64,000 nucleotides of DNA, taken from Fagopyrum homotropicum. Its lineage: Eukaryota; Streptophyta; Magnoliopsida; Caryophyllales; Polygonaceae. A model generated the notes under the pieces. That model saw nothing but the letters and a program-made list of their open reading frames with translations, made no database searches and was not told the origin of the DNA. Both the position numbers and the translations under genes were made by a program. Below are positions 1 to 11,499 of this stretch, one piece after another; position 1 is the first letter of the stretch, and each line of letters begins with the position of its first letter. The DNA is taken from positions 120,512,242-120,576,241 of the forward strand of contig BSWB01000006.1 of NCBI GenBank assembly GCA_033239125.1. Reading direction: 5' to 3'.

Positions 1-156
1 AGACTTACTCGCACAAAAGAACTACTTTACGAGCATTAGATGGGCGGATGAAATTGAAACGATGAGCAACTTTTTTCTTGTTCACCTAGACTCAAGGTAC
101 TTGTTGTCTTTATTTTCATACGTTATTGTTTAGGACAACACCTACAAAACCAACAA

Positions 157-360
157 ATAAGCTTTTATCCATTATTTCATTTTACATATATGTGTTATGG
201 TTATTTGATTAAAGGTTTTCTAAAAATTTATAATTTCTATTCTAGTTATGGAATTTTACTTGTGTAAATTAAATGACATTAACTTTTTTTTATCGATGTT
301 TGATCAGTTGCATGTTATCACACTTTTTTCTTCTCTTGTAAAATTTTACATTGCATATAG
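157..360 (+). other. Probable intron of the MULE transposase with mutated donor
   Basis: The conserved string TYKTNK-YNM is split between 156 and 361. The intervening 204 bp is AT-rich and ends in a good acceptor (TTGCATATAG). It starts ATAAGC where GTAAGC would be expected. Joining 156 to 361 restores a Lys codon followed by Tyr-Asn-Met in frame. I infer an old intron whose donor GT became AT. Confidence 0.6.
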
Positions 361-927
361 GTACAATATGTCAATTTTGGAAATCATTGGTTTTATGTGT
401 ACGAATAAGAACTTCAGCGTCGCCTTTGTTTTCATGTCCAAGGAGAGTGAAGACGGTTATGTTTGGACATTGAATCAACTTGATACTTCGTATGGCGAAT
501 GTGTGAGACCACAAATGATAACGACGGACAAAAAGTTGGGTCTAGTTAACGCACTCACGCAAGTTTACCCCGATGTGAAACATATGTTATATTGGTGGCA
601 CATCGGTTCTAACGTTGGAGATGCTGTTTTGAGTAGAACAGGTTCTGAGGAGGCTCGTGACAAGTTTAAGGATTGTTATAAACTTTTTTCATCTAAGACA
701 AAGTAAAAGTATGAGGCTCGATGAAGGGAGATGTATGTGACATGGGGTAAAGTAGATGGTTTAATGACATATCTCAAGGGTACGTGGTTAACTCCATATA
801 AGAAGAGTATAGTCAGAGCTTGGACGGACATCATATATCACTTTGGCATAAGGACTACTAGCACGTAAATTCAATTACATCTATATTTTAAAAAAAAACT
901 GTTACTTCCAGACGGTATAAATTTATT

Positions 928-929
<2 letters not shown>

Positions 930-977
<48 letters not shown>
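930..977. repeat. (AT)n microsatellite
   Basis: About 24 uninterrupted AT dinucleotides within the MULE relic, just upstream of the VESAHSILK segment. Confidence 0.95.
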
Positions 978-982
<5 letters not shown>

Positions 983-1034
983 AACTTATAAGGTGGAGTC
1001 TGCACACTCTATTTTGAAAAGAAGGTTGAATTCT

Positions 1035-2140
1035 TCTGTGGGAAGATTTCACACGGTGATATGTTTACGAAGTTCGGCTCTAACAGCCTACTCTCCGTCC
1101 TAGGGTTTACCCGTAGAATCTAACTATCTATCACCAGCTTCAAAGAGTCCTAGATACAACCTAGAAGAAATCCCCTTCTTCTCTCACAGTAGTCAATGCT
1201 ACGATCTAGTTCCAACTCTTAACCTAGCTATAATAGTCTAGTAACTTCGCAGAGTAACACACACTCTTTAGATATACCAATGGAGCTCTAGAGTTCATCT
1301 CTCTCTAAGAAATGAAGCTTTTGTAGAGAAAGAGAAAGAAAAACTTGTTGGGTCGAATGAAGATGTTTTGGATCGCTTGAAGACTTTTGATATATTCGTG
1401 TAAGCTTGTTTTTTTCCTTCTTCAATCGACATCTTCATTTATAGTCTTCGATGGAGAAGTCTTCTAGCCGTTGAGAAGATGACCGTTGTTGATGTTTCTT
1501 CTTCTCCATAGAAAACGCTTCTTGATTAAGATGAGATAGCCGTTGTAGATATGCCTAATCTTCTTCATCTTCTTAAAACACGTTGATTATTCTTCTCCGA
1601 AATCTCTTCACGCTGTTAAAGATCTTTCTCGTTCGAGCATAGAGATCTTCAAGTTTATTGAGAATCTTTGGTTGAAGATCTTTGATATATCTTGTAATAT
1701 CCGTTGAGAAGAAATCTTGCGCCTTGTTAAGGATCTTTGCGAGATCCATTTTGTTGGACCGAATCTTTTTGGTTGAGATCTTCTAGTTGGGAAAATCTCC
1801 TTGGAAGATCTTCTCTTGATCCTTGGTAGAATTGGTTGTTAGAGATTTGAATTCCTTTCAGTTGTCATGTCCTTTGAATCTTAATCTTGCTTCAAGGCTT
1901 CGGCTTTTGATCCCTTGAAATGGATTTCAAGGTCTCCGTGTTGAACCTCTTCAATCTTTGCGTTTATCCCTTGTATCCAATTTCAAGGCCTCCATCTATC
2001 CCTTGAAATGCTTTCCAAAGCCTACATAAATTTAGACAAACACCAAAACTAGAAATACAATCGATATTTTGTTAGTATAAAAACCTCTCCTTTGTGTTAA
2101 GTTTTCCATCATCACATTATCAAATATATACTCAAGGTGG
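1035..2140. mobile_element. 1.1 kb dispersed repeat, copy 1 (inserted in the MULE)
   Basis: This stretch matches 25125-26130 over almost its whole length, including GTTTACGAAGTTCGGCTC at the left, a TAACTATCTATxATCAGCTTCAAAGAGTCCTAGATACAA block, and an end reading TTCCATCATCA...TGGAGTTTTCA. It interrupts MULE coding sequence. TTCAC occurs at both junctions (about 1028-1032 and 2142-2146), a possible TSD, but copy 2 does not confirm those limits. No protein is encoded. The interior is rich in GAAGAT/ATCTTC words. It resembles LTRs of Ty1/copia elements in general character; that assignment is a guess. Confidence 0.6.
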
Positions 2141-2685
2141 AGTTTTCACCAATCATGCCCGAAAAGTTTTACAAGTTTTGGAAACAATTGGCTTGGGAAG
2201 GACTTCAAAATGATGCACAAGATGATCATGTTCCTATTTCAGCAAGACGTGTCCATTGTCAGGTATTCGTCTAGAGATTTCTTGTCAATGAGTGAGTGAA
2301 GATGTTGTTAACAAGGTTGGAAAAACGTTCAACGATGCAACGAGTCCAAACGGTTCGACTCTACAAGAACCGATTGTAAAAGTGCCTAAGGGACATCCGA
2401 AGAAGAACTCATGTCAAGGAGAGAAGAGTGCATGAGAGATAAATGAGATGGAGTTGAATAAGTCAAAATGCCAACAGTCAACACGCGACGCAGCGGACGC
2501 GGCCGGGGCAAATCTGGACGAAGGAAGGATGCGATTTCCCCAACCACTTCTAATGCGTGTAGCGCTGATTACATGGAGAAGCCCTTAGGTACAAATCTCC
2601 ATTAGACAAAAGAGGTGGAATACCTCATTTATAAGGGCTTTAATTAGGGTCACAACAATGTGGATTTGTTCAAGATGTCATATGT

Positions 2686-3207
2686 TGACAAGTTTATGGA
2701 CGTCCGACCAGATGGACATTACGGGTATCGCTCATTGCCGAGTTATTGGGTAGAGGGCAAGATGAATACATAGAACTTTGGTGGGAGTTGGTAGAGGAAT
2801 TGATTAAAAATCAACGTATATACGAGTTGGTTAGTATCTTCATTCCAATACCAGATTTGATCTTCAACATCAACTACATGACCATGAATGTTCATCCTTC
2901 ATATTGGATGGATATGCCTATTGTTGGTTTGACATTTGCGACTAAATATCGTGTAGCTATTGTCTACTTTACTTGGATTCAACCCTGCACATGTCTCCCG
3001 ATGGTTTCGAGCGACCCTCTCAATGAAGCACTCAGGGTGTATGCCATAATGTATGTCAACAACAACACTCACTTCGTATCGGTGAGTTAAAGTAGAACAC
3101 ATCTCATATAACTTTTGTTATCAGTTTACTAGAAAATTGTCTAAATGCTTTACAGGTTTGGCTGCATCCAACATCTCCAATATTCCCAGTTCCAACATAG
3201 TGGGAAT
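2686..3207 (+). pseudogene. OTU-like cysteine-protease domain of the MULE, catalytic Cys lost
   Basis: The C-terminal domain reads PDGHYGYRS at 2708-2734, then after a frame change near 2739 LLGRGQDEYIELWWELVEEL (2741-2800) and NNNTHFVSV near 3058-3084. This is the layout of the OTU domain fused to many plant MULE transposases, where the usual motif is DGHCGFRA with Cys as nucleophile and a later His before Phe-Val. Here the Cys codon is TAC (Tyr), so protease activity would be lost. A small intron is likely at 3082-3155 (GTGAGT ... TTTACAG). The last exon then reads WLHPTSPIFPVPT and stops at 3198-3200. Confidence 0.75.
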
Positions 3208-3240
3208 TGTCCATCACCATAGTGTCGATGGATGAGATTA

Positions 3241-3660
3241 ACCATTTAATGACCGAATGAAACAATATCGGACATATCAGGAACATGATGGTCGTCCATT
3301 ATTGTAATTTCTATCGTTTTATCACTAGTACAATAATAGTGTTTTATGACACCTCCTTTTTAGTTAATTTAGTATTTACCATTTATTTTAAATTTTAAGT
3401 ACTAATTAAGATATCCGGTATATATATTGTGTAAATTATTTAAATGTGTTGGATCTATTTAAATTAATATGAACATATAAATTAATTTTATATATTGTAA
3501 TTAATATTTGTAGATGATTTCACGGTTTTACTTATTCTATTTTTTTATTAAAAAACAAATTAACATGGGAGAATTTAAAATCTTTTCTAACAATGAATTA
3601 ATCATAAATTAGTTAAATTTTAATAATAAAATTTAATTAATTTAATAAAACTTAAAAGTG
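3241..3660. other. AT-rich spacer
   Basis: No ORF, RNA gene or recognisable repeat was seen. Strongly AT-rich with short homopolymer runs. Confidence 0.6.
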
Positions 3661-3696
3661 TTGCAGGCACATCATAAGACATTAAGGTGCACGCTT

Positions 3697-4119
3697 GTGC
3701 GCCTCCTAAGGCGCACCAACGCATGCACATCAAAAGATGCACAAAATTTGGCTTGACTAAATAAAATGTCTAAATGCTAAAAATTTCAAAAAACTACCCT
3801 TGTGCGCTTTACGAAACGCACAATACCATGTCCAAGCCCGACATTTTTCCCGTTATAACAAAATATCCGGGATCCGCTGGCGATTTGAAATTACATGTAT
3901 TTACATCCTAAGGTGCATGTCTTGTGCATCTTTTGATGTGCATGCTTGTGTGAGCCTTAGGAGGCGCACACGGTGTGCACATTTGGATGTGCATACGCTG
4001 TGCACATTTGGATGTGCATACGCTGTACACATTTGGATGTGCATGCTTCCATGCGCCTCATGATGCACATAGGACCATGCACATCAAAAGGCGCACAAAA
4101 TTTGGCGTGGCTAAGTAAA
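3697..4119. repeat. TGCAC-motif repeat block
   Basis: A perfect inverted repeat GTGCGCCT-ccta-AGGCGCAC lies at 3697-3716. Two near-identical 44-bp direct copies, at 3721-3764 and 4076-4119 (core CACATCAAAAG then GCACAAAATTTGGC), frame 310 bp full of GTGCAT, GTGCGC and GCACA words. No protein is evident. The block may be the end of a non-autonomous element. Confidence 0.55.
3975..4048. repeat. 25-bp tandem repeat, three copies
   Basis: The unit starts GTGCACATTTGGATGTGCAT and repeats at 3975, 4000 and 4025. The third copy has GTACAC for GTGCAC. Confidence 0.9.
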
Positions 4120-4140
4120 TTTTTGGCGTGTATATATCAT

Positions 4141-4612
4141 CTCCCATAATGAAAATAGCCCCACTATTTTTCTCTCTCTCTCTCTCATCCTTCTTCTTCT
4201 CTATCCCGTTTCTTTTCTTCCCCATTTCTCCTGCTTCTTTCTTCTTCTTCACCTCCAGCGAGTGAGCCCTCCCCCGGCCCTTCTTGTTGCCGCCCCTCGC
4301 CGGAGCCATACCGCCGTGCCGCCGCCGACCGGACTCAAGAGGAGCCTTGCTGATGCCCTCGCGCGACCTACTGCGCCTTCGTCCGACAGTCAGCGCGTGC
4401 CCCAGCCACTACTCCGCCGCTGCTGCCATCCCGTGCCGCCAGTCGCCGGTTCCGGCGCCACCGCCCACATCTCGCAGCAGACGGAGTCCTATAGCTGTCT
4501 ACCTCTTCACCTCCTTCACTGATTTTGTGATTTTGGGTATTTTTAACCTAATTTCCGTTTTGATCAAATTGTTTGGATTTGTGTTTCAATTTGGGTTGAT
4601 AACTGTTTAGTG
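4141..4612 (+). repeat. Fragment of LTR type A interior (GC-rich cassette)
   Basis: This segment is closely similar to 38312-38765, the interior of the large solo LTR at 38072. It starts at AATGAAAATAGCCCCACTA, passes through a CT-rich tract and a GC-rich block, and ends near TTTGGATTTGTGTTT. It is an isolated piece without the LTR termini. The ORFs across it (4262-4522 and 4284-4610) exist because it is GC-rich and are not taken as genes. Confidence 0.75.
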
Positions 4613-4734
4613 TTTAATCTTTAAGTTATTCATTAATTTTCATTTTTCTTAAATATAATTTAAAAATAGCATGTTTTTACATTATAAATATTCACACATA
4701 TATCATCAAATATGATAGATTTCTCGTTGCATAA

Positions 4735-4884
4735 CTCATATAAAATAAAAAATAATGTGTCAAAAATATTTCATTCCAAAATTATACTAAACACCAAGTA
4801 TCAGGAATGACTTATTCAAATTCCTTATTCCATTCCGATTTTCGATTCCAACCCCATTCCTACAGTCATATCAAACGAGCCCTA
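4735..4884. mobile_element. Possible MITE end
   Basis: ATTCC-rich sequence runs into a terminus reading CATATCAAACGAGCCCTAAG. The complement (GGGCTCGTTTG) resembles termini of plant MITEs. Another stretch starting CAGTGCCCGTTTGATTG lies at 24194. Partner ends were not matched, so limits are uncertain. Confidence 0.35.
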
Positions 4885-4959
4885 AGAGTTTTTCCTCTTG
4901 GTGCCCTCAAGGTTTGGACTTTTTCTAAGTTTCAATATTCCTCTTGGTAGCCTTATGGT
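4885..4959 (+). repeat. Dispersed repeat, left half, target of the hAT-like insertion
   Basis: Together with 24141-24190 this matches the reverse complement of 27285-27390 (landmarks GGTTTGGACTTTTT and CCCATTCTTAATATATTA). The 27.3 kb copy is uninterrupted. Confidence 0.75.
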
Positions 4960-5154
4960 TAGGGGTTTTCAGAAATTATCCGATCCGCCAATAATCCGAG
5001 GATCCGACTTAGGGATATCCGACGGTAAGGTATCCGTGTCCGCTCCGATCCGGCAAAAAATTACGGATATACGGATCGGATACGAATCTTTTTTTTTATC
5101 CGGATATCCGTTATCCAATTATATAAAAAAATTAATTGAATTATATCAAAAATG

Positions 5155-5245
5155 TTTAACTAGCTGAGTTGGTGAGAGGGGCATCCGGATTCATTTGTTT
5201 TTCCTATGGTCAGAAGTTCGAGTCTCCTCGCCAACTTTTTTTTTT
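5155..5245 (+). repeat. tRNA-derived SINE-like head
   Basis: TAGCTGAGTTGG (5161-5172) fits a pol III A box, and AGTTCGAGTCT (5215-5225) fits a B box with normal spacing. A poly-T tract follows at 5232. It does not fold as a complete tRNA. I infer a short SINE or tRNA pseudogene. Confidence 0.45.
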
Positions 5246-7624
5246 TGCATTATTTTATATAGAAACCCTAATTTTTCTTATGAGTGAGCACTTGCTGGCT
5301 TGCCGTAGACCACGACTCCCACTATCTCTCTATTCTCTATTCTCTATTCTTTATTCGTAACTCTCGAAGGAGACGACGACAGTCTCTCAGCCTTCGGCCC
5401 TCGCTCGCTTTCGTCGGCTCCGAGTCTCCAACGACTCCGACCATCATGTAAGAGCCTTAGTCCTTGGAGCCTAGGAGCCTGGTTGAGCCTTAGTTGAGTC
5501 CTTGCTGGACCCTGTCAGCCGCCCCAACGGACCATGGTGGCCGCCCCTGCGGCTAGGAGCCCCTGCGCCTCACAGGAACCGCCCCTGCGAATCTGTGTGG
5601 TTGCAGCCGCCTTCGTTGACTCTTTGACTTGTGCTTTGCGGCTGACTTCTCTTATAAGCCATCCTTTGCTTCTGTATGAGGGTTTTCCTCATCTCCTTCA
5701 GCTCTCTTTTCCCCTACACATTCTTCTTCTCCTTCTACTTCTCTTCCTTGATCTCCTTTGATCTTGTGAGATAGCTTTGAGAGTTTGTTGAGAATTTTGA
5801 GCTTGGATGATCATGAGGATGATGCTGAGAGTTGCTGCTATGGTGCTAAGGTTGTGAGGAGTGTGTGATGCTCTTGGTTGCTGCTTAGGGTTTTGCTGAG
5901 ATGAGACCTTCTTCTCCATCTTCCTTCTTTCTTTCTTCTTCTTTGCTTCTTTCTCTCTTTCCTAGCTTAGGATCACAAGATGAGCTTGTGTGGATCGTTT
6001 CCTAGTTTTTCTGATGTTCATACATATGTATATGTGTATGTATGTTGCTGTGGTTTGATGAAGAAGTGAAGAGAGTCGAGAAAGAGATCAAAGAGAAGTC
6101 GGGGCTAACATTCTACACAGACAGCCGCCCCTTCGCCTGACCTTGGCCGCCCCTGACCCTGCCTGTGAGCCCCCCTGCGCCTTGAGTGAGCCGCCCCTGC
6201 GCCTCTATGGTTCAGCCTTGAGTTCTTGCTTCTGTTGGTGCATTCAAGGCATACCTTGTTGGTATGTTTCCTTCCTTCCTTTCCTTTGGCCTTGGCTTAG
6301 ATCTTGGCTAGGCTAGCTTGGTTAGGATGAGTTGTATGATAGAGATGTTCCTTAGGCACTCACGTTGATGTTGAGGTTATGTTGTAGGCATCTGTGAGCA
6401 TGTTATGGTCTTGAGGTTTAGATTGAGGTTGTAGGTTGGTTCTGCTTATGGAGACGAGTCTCCTAACCGTTGCAGTCTGTGATGTTGTGTGCCTTGCTAT
6501 TGCAGGCGTTAATTATGTAACACCTCGAATCCGCGGGACTCGGGATGCTACGGGTTGGACCTCACAATGTGTTCCGACCCTTAGCTTGACAACAATTTCA
6601 CCGAATCTTGCAACAAGACACAAATAAAGGCCAAAACCAAATACAACAATGCAAAAAAACCCCAAAACCATACAAACCAAAGACTTCAGCCGAGATACAA
6701 CCGAAAGACCAAATGCCATACACACGACATACAATATATAATGAATACAAAACTCAAACACAACTCCAACCAAAACCCAATCCTAAAATGTACGGAACCC
6801 CGGCTGCCCACTCTTCCGGATCTCTCGGCCGCATTCCTAACCTACAAGACAATCTACAACAATCGATATAAAACCGTTAGCTAATATTCGAAGCATTAGA
6901 ATCAAGGTGAAAGGCACAAACACAAGTAAATCAACATAACACACAATATACACAAAATCACACATGTCCGGTTTATTATCTTTTTATTATTAAGTCATAT
7001 CCCGTTCTAATTCAACTTCTCTTGTGACACGAGAATCTCCCGAAACTCGCCTCGATCCCCACTCACCGCATGGAACGGTACGGATGCATCCGACCGTCTA
7101 ACCACACGGGCTAGTCGCCAAGAACCTTCTAACTCTACGCAAGAGCTAGACAAGTTGTCACCGCCCGTTATCATACACTTGAGCCAAATAATATATAAAG
7201 GTTGGTAATCCTAATTCAGGTTTTATAAGTTATGATGAAAGCGATAAAACACACACCACCAAACACGCATCGAATCTAATACATATAATACAAGCTAAGT
7301 AAGTCCGGAGACTTACCTCGTCACCACACTCAACTCACAACACTCTCGCTTCCTTAGGGGGGGGGAGCCCATAACCTGCTCACAAGAAGATAACTATATC
7401 AACAACAACTCACTCACAACAGAAGTCTTAGACTTCTATGCAAATGATCTACGCAAGACCATTTGACTCTCAATTCTAGGATCGCATCCTAGAATCCCTC
7501 ATGCTCAGATCACACTCAACAGAAGCTAGAAGTCCTAAGACTTCTAAACCCTCGGATCTTGCAAGATCATAACTCCCAACACCACTAGGATAACATGCCT
7601 AGTCTCCATGATCACAATGGTAAC

Positions 7625-9451
7625 TGTTACGCTCAGGAATTGATGCACGCACAAGTCTTAAATTTATACTCGATATATTTTTCCTAACTCCTAGCGAACC
7701 CACAGTGTATGAGTCATTTTGTAGTAAGGATAGTATTCCGAGGCCGAACACAAAGACTAAGGTGAAATTGAGTGAATAATGACTAAGGATAGTGAAGATC
7801 TAGGCTAAGAAAAGAGAAAGGAATAAAGAAATGAAAATCTCAATGTTTTTGGTTTGGTTTTGAGGTGATCAATCAAAGATCACAAATCATGCGAAATCAA
7901 CAAACAACTAAGCTAATAACACAAATAAACAAGCAAACACGAGATAGGTAATCAAAGAGAGAAAAGCGGATTCTAGGGGTTAGAAATTCCGGTTATGGCA
8001 TAGGACTCAAGCTTCTAATCATTCTTTGGATTAACTATGGTAAGTTGGGAAGGAATGTTTCTCAAGTGGGGTCAATTACCGGGTAGGTCTCATGATCCAC
8101 TAGTCCGCACCTAAGGTCCTATCACCGGGTAAGTCTCTAGGAGCCTATGGTAGGGATATCTACACAAACCGGATGGTTATCTAGGGATCTAACCTCTCCT
8201 TACCGGGTAAGTCTCGGGAAGGCAAGTCCTAAACACCTATCCTAGCACATTCAGTCCAATAGCGGCTTGTGAGGCTCACTACTACCTAGAATTTGTCATC
8301 TTCGGTATCTAAGAGCAAGAATCACCGGGTAGGTCTCTTCTAACACTTAGTTGCTAACACTAGGTCACCCTAGGATAGATTTAGCTCAACAAACACTAGG
8401 ATTTCAACAATCTAACATTCTAGCACTTAGATTCATCAAATCAAGCGAGTTAGTCAGAATCACGGTTTGTTCATCCCTTTCCACGGCCGTGGAATGGCGA
8501 GAACGAACCGTGGTTTCCAACAATAGCTCGGTTCAAGCAAACGAATCATCCAAAGGTACATCTAAGTCTATCCTATCATAGTCCGAGTCATAACCATCTT
8601 TTCCTTACCCTAGAATCACATCTATTTAGCCAACAATATGCATCTCAACAATCGAACTCATCAAGCATAAAATCATGGAATCCATATCAAGAGGATGGAA
8701 TGAAAAGGAGATGAAGCAAGTAGAACAAGCAAAACGAGCTGAATAGATGTCAAAAGCGAGACTTACAACCCTTCAAAAGAAGATTCGATTCGTTCTTACA
8801 ACCGTAGAAAATGTTTCCAACAATATTCACTCTAAAAGCTATGGAAAACTAAGAATGGTGTGTTCTTCTCTTCTTCTCCAATGGAAGCCTTTCTTCTCCT
8901 CCAAGAATAGCTCCAATCCAATCTTCCAATGAGAGAATATGTGTTGTTGAGAGTGTTGGAGAGAATGGAGTGATGGGGTCTGCCCTCAACAGCCTACAGG
9001 ACCACCTTTTATACACCATCAAGGGCAAGGGTCGGTTATAGAGATCGTGGGACAGCTGTCGCAGTTGTGTAGGGAGAACCACGACCTATTTCCACACCTG
9101 TGAAAGTCCCAGTGGCCGTGGTTTTGGTGATTCAAACTTCTATGGATCATCAAGCCACGATTTGGTGCAAGGCATGCACCAACAAGGTCCCATGTGTTCT
9201 CCTTTGCTCCTAACTTGCTTCCCAATGGGTCCGAAGGTGTGTCATCTCGAGGAACGATCCTCAAATGTATCAATTAAGCTCCTAAAGCTCCCAAAATACC
9301 TACAAAGCATGCAAAAGTCCGTGTAGACGTCTATCTCGACAAAATACATGAATTGAGTGCAAACGTCATGAACTAGTGCTAAACCATGCACGAATGAGCG
9401 GAAAAACTATCTAAATGAGTGCCTAAACCTACGTCATAAATAGTGTTATCA
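7625..9451 (-). repeat. Athila 3' LTR
   Basis: On the plus strand it runs TGTTACGCTC to GTGTTATCA. It carries a TATA box (9005-9014), the palindrome TTCCACGGCCGTGGAA (8479-8494) and four ACCGGGTARGTCTC motifs. ORFs inside it (8351, 8747, 8849, 9019) recur in the other LTR and are not genes. Confidence 0.95.
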
Positions 9452-9466
9452 AAAATACCCCATACT
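9452..9466 (-). other. Athila polypurine tract (probable)
   Basis: The minus-strand sequence directly before the 3' LTR reads AAGTATGGGGTATTTT. This is where the plus-strand primer should lie. Confidence 0.5.
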
Positions 9467-11101
9467 TAAGGTTTGCTTGTCCCCGAGCAAGTCCCAACTA
9501 TAGACTAATAGATGACATGATTTATGAATGCAAGAAAAACTGAAAATATTTTTGGGATTGTGCTTCTAATATTGGATCACCTTCACAGTCATGTTTCATG
9601 ACAAATGGACAAGCAATCATGCATCAAATGAATGAAGGCACGGAAAGACAATTATACTTAACTAGAAAGCATGCTTGAAAGGTAAAGATGAAGAAACCAA
9701 GATGATCATGAGTATATCCAATCTAGATCACTAAGTCTTACACACATGCAAATAGGTCACAAGGACTTAGGAAAGAAGATGCTAAGAAACGTTGTGATTG
9801 GGTGGGGATTTTTTCTAGGTCATGTGATGCTAATCCGGGAATGGAACTAACTCCACAATTTCGTTTTTGATCAATTTCCCACAAGTGTATATTTTCTCCT
9901 TCTTTTCTTTCTTTTCTTTTCTTTTTCTTTCACTTATTTTTGAGACAATGGCATTGATGTACAAAAGCCGAAACCTTGGTGATTAGCGGGCCTCGGGTTT
10001 TTTTATTTTTCGAGGTGCTCCACACCGGGCACACATACCAAAACTCGTTAGGACTATCGGTTTATTTGACTTTGGCAAGGCACAGACACCCGATTATGTG
10101 AATGGTGCCGAGTTACTCGTCATTTAAACCAACGTCCCCAAACCTATATTTTTGTCTACACTTTCACAACAATTTCAGCACTTCATTCACAACATTCATT
10201 CATCAACAACTTCACCCCACACTTGCTTTTTACACACATCAACACACTATCATGCTCCTATTCCCTGATGGGTCAAAAGAGGTCAAATTTTTCATCAATT
10301 GAGGTGCTCAAGCAACATGATCAAGATGAGAAGTAGAGGAAAACGAATTGCCTTAGTCATTCCTAAATGATGTGCAAGAACTAGCATGCAATTTTGACTT
10401 TCAATCCTCAATCCAATCAAGGCAAGCATCATAATCACAAATCATTCATGGGATTCAAGATAAGTACTTCAAGTCCACATATGCATTCATCTATTCGACA
10501 CACAAGGCCATCCATAGCCAATTTCATCATAAGGGTCATTCCCAAGCTTAGAAGGACTAAAATTTTTTGATTTTTTTGGATTTTTTGAAATATCTATGTA
10601 CAATGCAAAACATGTGACAATATTAAACTATCCTAGATGCTAATCATGCAAGTGATCATGAAAACCCCACCCCATACTTAGAAACACATTGTCCCCAATG
10701 TGTAAATGAAGTAAAGAAGAGTGAAAGAGGGTTCTCACAATGTAAAAATGGTTTGCTTCGGTATTTGGGTTCACTCAAGTGCATTGATGGTGGATGATCC
10801 TATCAACGATGGTAGAGAGCTCAATGTGTTCGTTATGGCGTCGGGACCAGCGCTAGGCACCGCTAGCCGTCCAAGTTCCGCGTCCGCTCCACCCATAATT
10901 GATGAGGGACTCATCGTCATCATCCACATGCCATGCAAGGCTTCCATGCTACTTGGATTCTAGCACACGAACTCCAAACACACACAAAAACAGAATAATC
11001 AAAAACAAAACAAAAACGAAAAGGGAAAGATGTCTACCAATGGGTTGCCTCCCACCAAGCGCTTCTTTAAGGTCATTAGCTTGACGAAACTCGGGGGCAT
11101 C
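9467..11101 (-). other. Athila non-coding region between pol and 3' LTR
   Basis: About 1.6 kb without a convincing ORF. Athila elements often carry an env-like ORF or a long spacer here; no env-like reading frame is visible. Landmarks on the plus strand include CCCCATACTTAAGG (9457), a CT-rich tract (9898-9930) and CACATTGTCCCCAATGTG (10685-10702), an inverted repeat. Confidence 0.6.
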
Positions 11102-11499
11102 TCACTCAAGGTGAAGTGGGGCAATCATGTCCACCGGAGCTCCCGGGATATACTTCTTCAACCGGTGCCCATTCACCTTAAAGTCTCCACAATGCTCCCC
11201 TCCTATCTCAATCGCCTCCATGGGGAAAGATGTTCTTCACCACATAAGGACCCGTCCATCTTGACTTTAGCTTTCCGGGGAAGAGCCGCAGCCTTGAGTT
11301 GAAGAGAAGGACAAGGTCGCCTTCACTCAACTCCTTCGGGATGAGACGCTTGTCATGCCAACGTTTGGTCCTTTCCTTGTAGATCCGGGCGTTTTCATAG
11401 GCATCCAACCAGATCTCCTTAAGAGCATTCATGTCTAGCAATCTCTTCTCACCGGCCTCCTTGAGGTCAAAATTCAGCCACCTTATGACCTAATACGCT
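11102..11499 (-). pseudogene. Athila integrase C-terminal tail, frameshifted
   Basis: Continuation of integrase after the frame breaks near 11525. A stop sits where family members usually have Trp (the AYW position). Then LDMNALKEIWLDAYENARI and HDKRLIPKELSEGDLVLLFNS appear, the GPY/F-like tail (RWTGPYVVKNIFP) and, after another frame change near 11215, a segment ending APLHLE with a stop at 11102-11104. The GPY/F tail is typical of Ty3/gypsy integrases. Confidence 0.8.

Larger units (their letters stand above)
30..3207 (+). pseudogene. MULE (Mutator-like) transposase with C-terminal OTU-like domain, degenerate and interrupted
   Basis: This is a Mutator-like DNA transposase relic. Visible blocks in order: a segment reading NFFLVHLDSRYLLSLFSYV (about 66-125), the catalytic-Asp motif DNTYKTNK (134-157), YNMSILEIIGF with TTDKKLGLVNA and the WWHIGSNVGDAVL segment (361-706), TYLKGTWLTPYKKSIVRAW (about 767-825), VESAHSILKRRLNSS (982-1030), and a C-terminal part from 2150 with an AT-hook-like PKGHPKK segment (2386) and an OTU-like fold. 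The order DNTYKTN, LEIIG, TDKKL, WHI, VESAH is that of plant MULE transposases. Damage is heavy: a stop directly before the first catalytic Asp, several frame changes, and a 1.1 kb repeat inserted after VESAH. The reading frame also passes through (AT)n at 930-977. Terminal inverted repeats were not found; the 5' end may lie left of the window. Family assignment is firm; exact exon limits are not. Confidence 0.85.

Noticed and set aside
983..2140. 9-bp MULE-type TSD AGGTGGAGT around the dispersed repeat
   Set aside because: The left copy is coding MULE sequence (VESAHS...), and the right copy is conserved in the repeat's second copy, so the match is coincidental.
5155..5245. Functional tRNA gene
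   Set aside because: A and B boxes are present, but no acceptor or anticodon stem pairs properly.
8351..9273. Several 60-85 codon ORFs repeated at 17731-18644
   Set aside because: Duplicated only because they lie in the two Athila LTRs.
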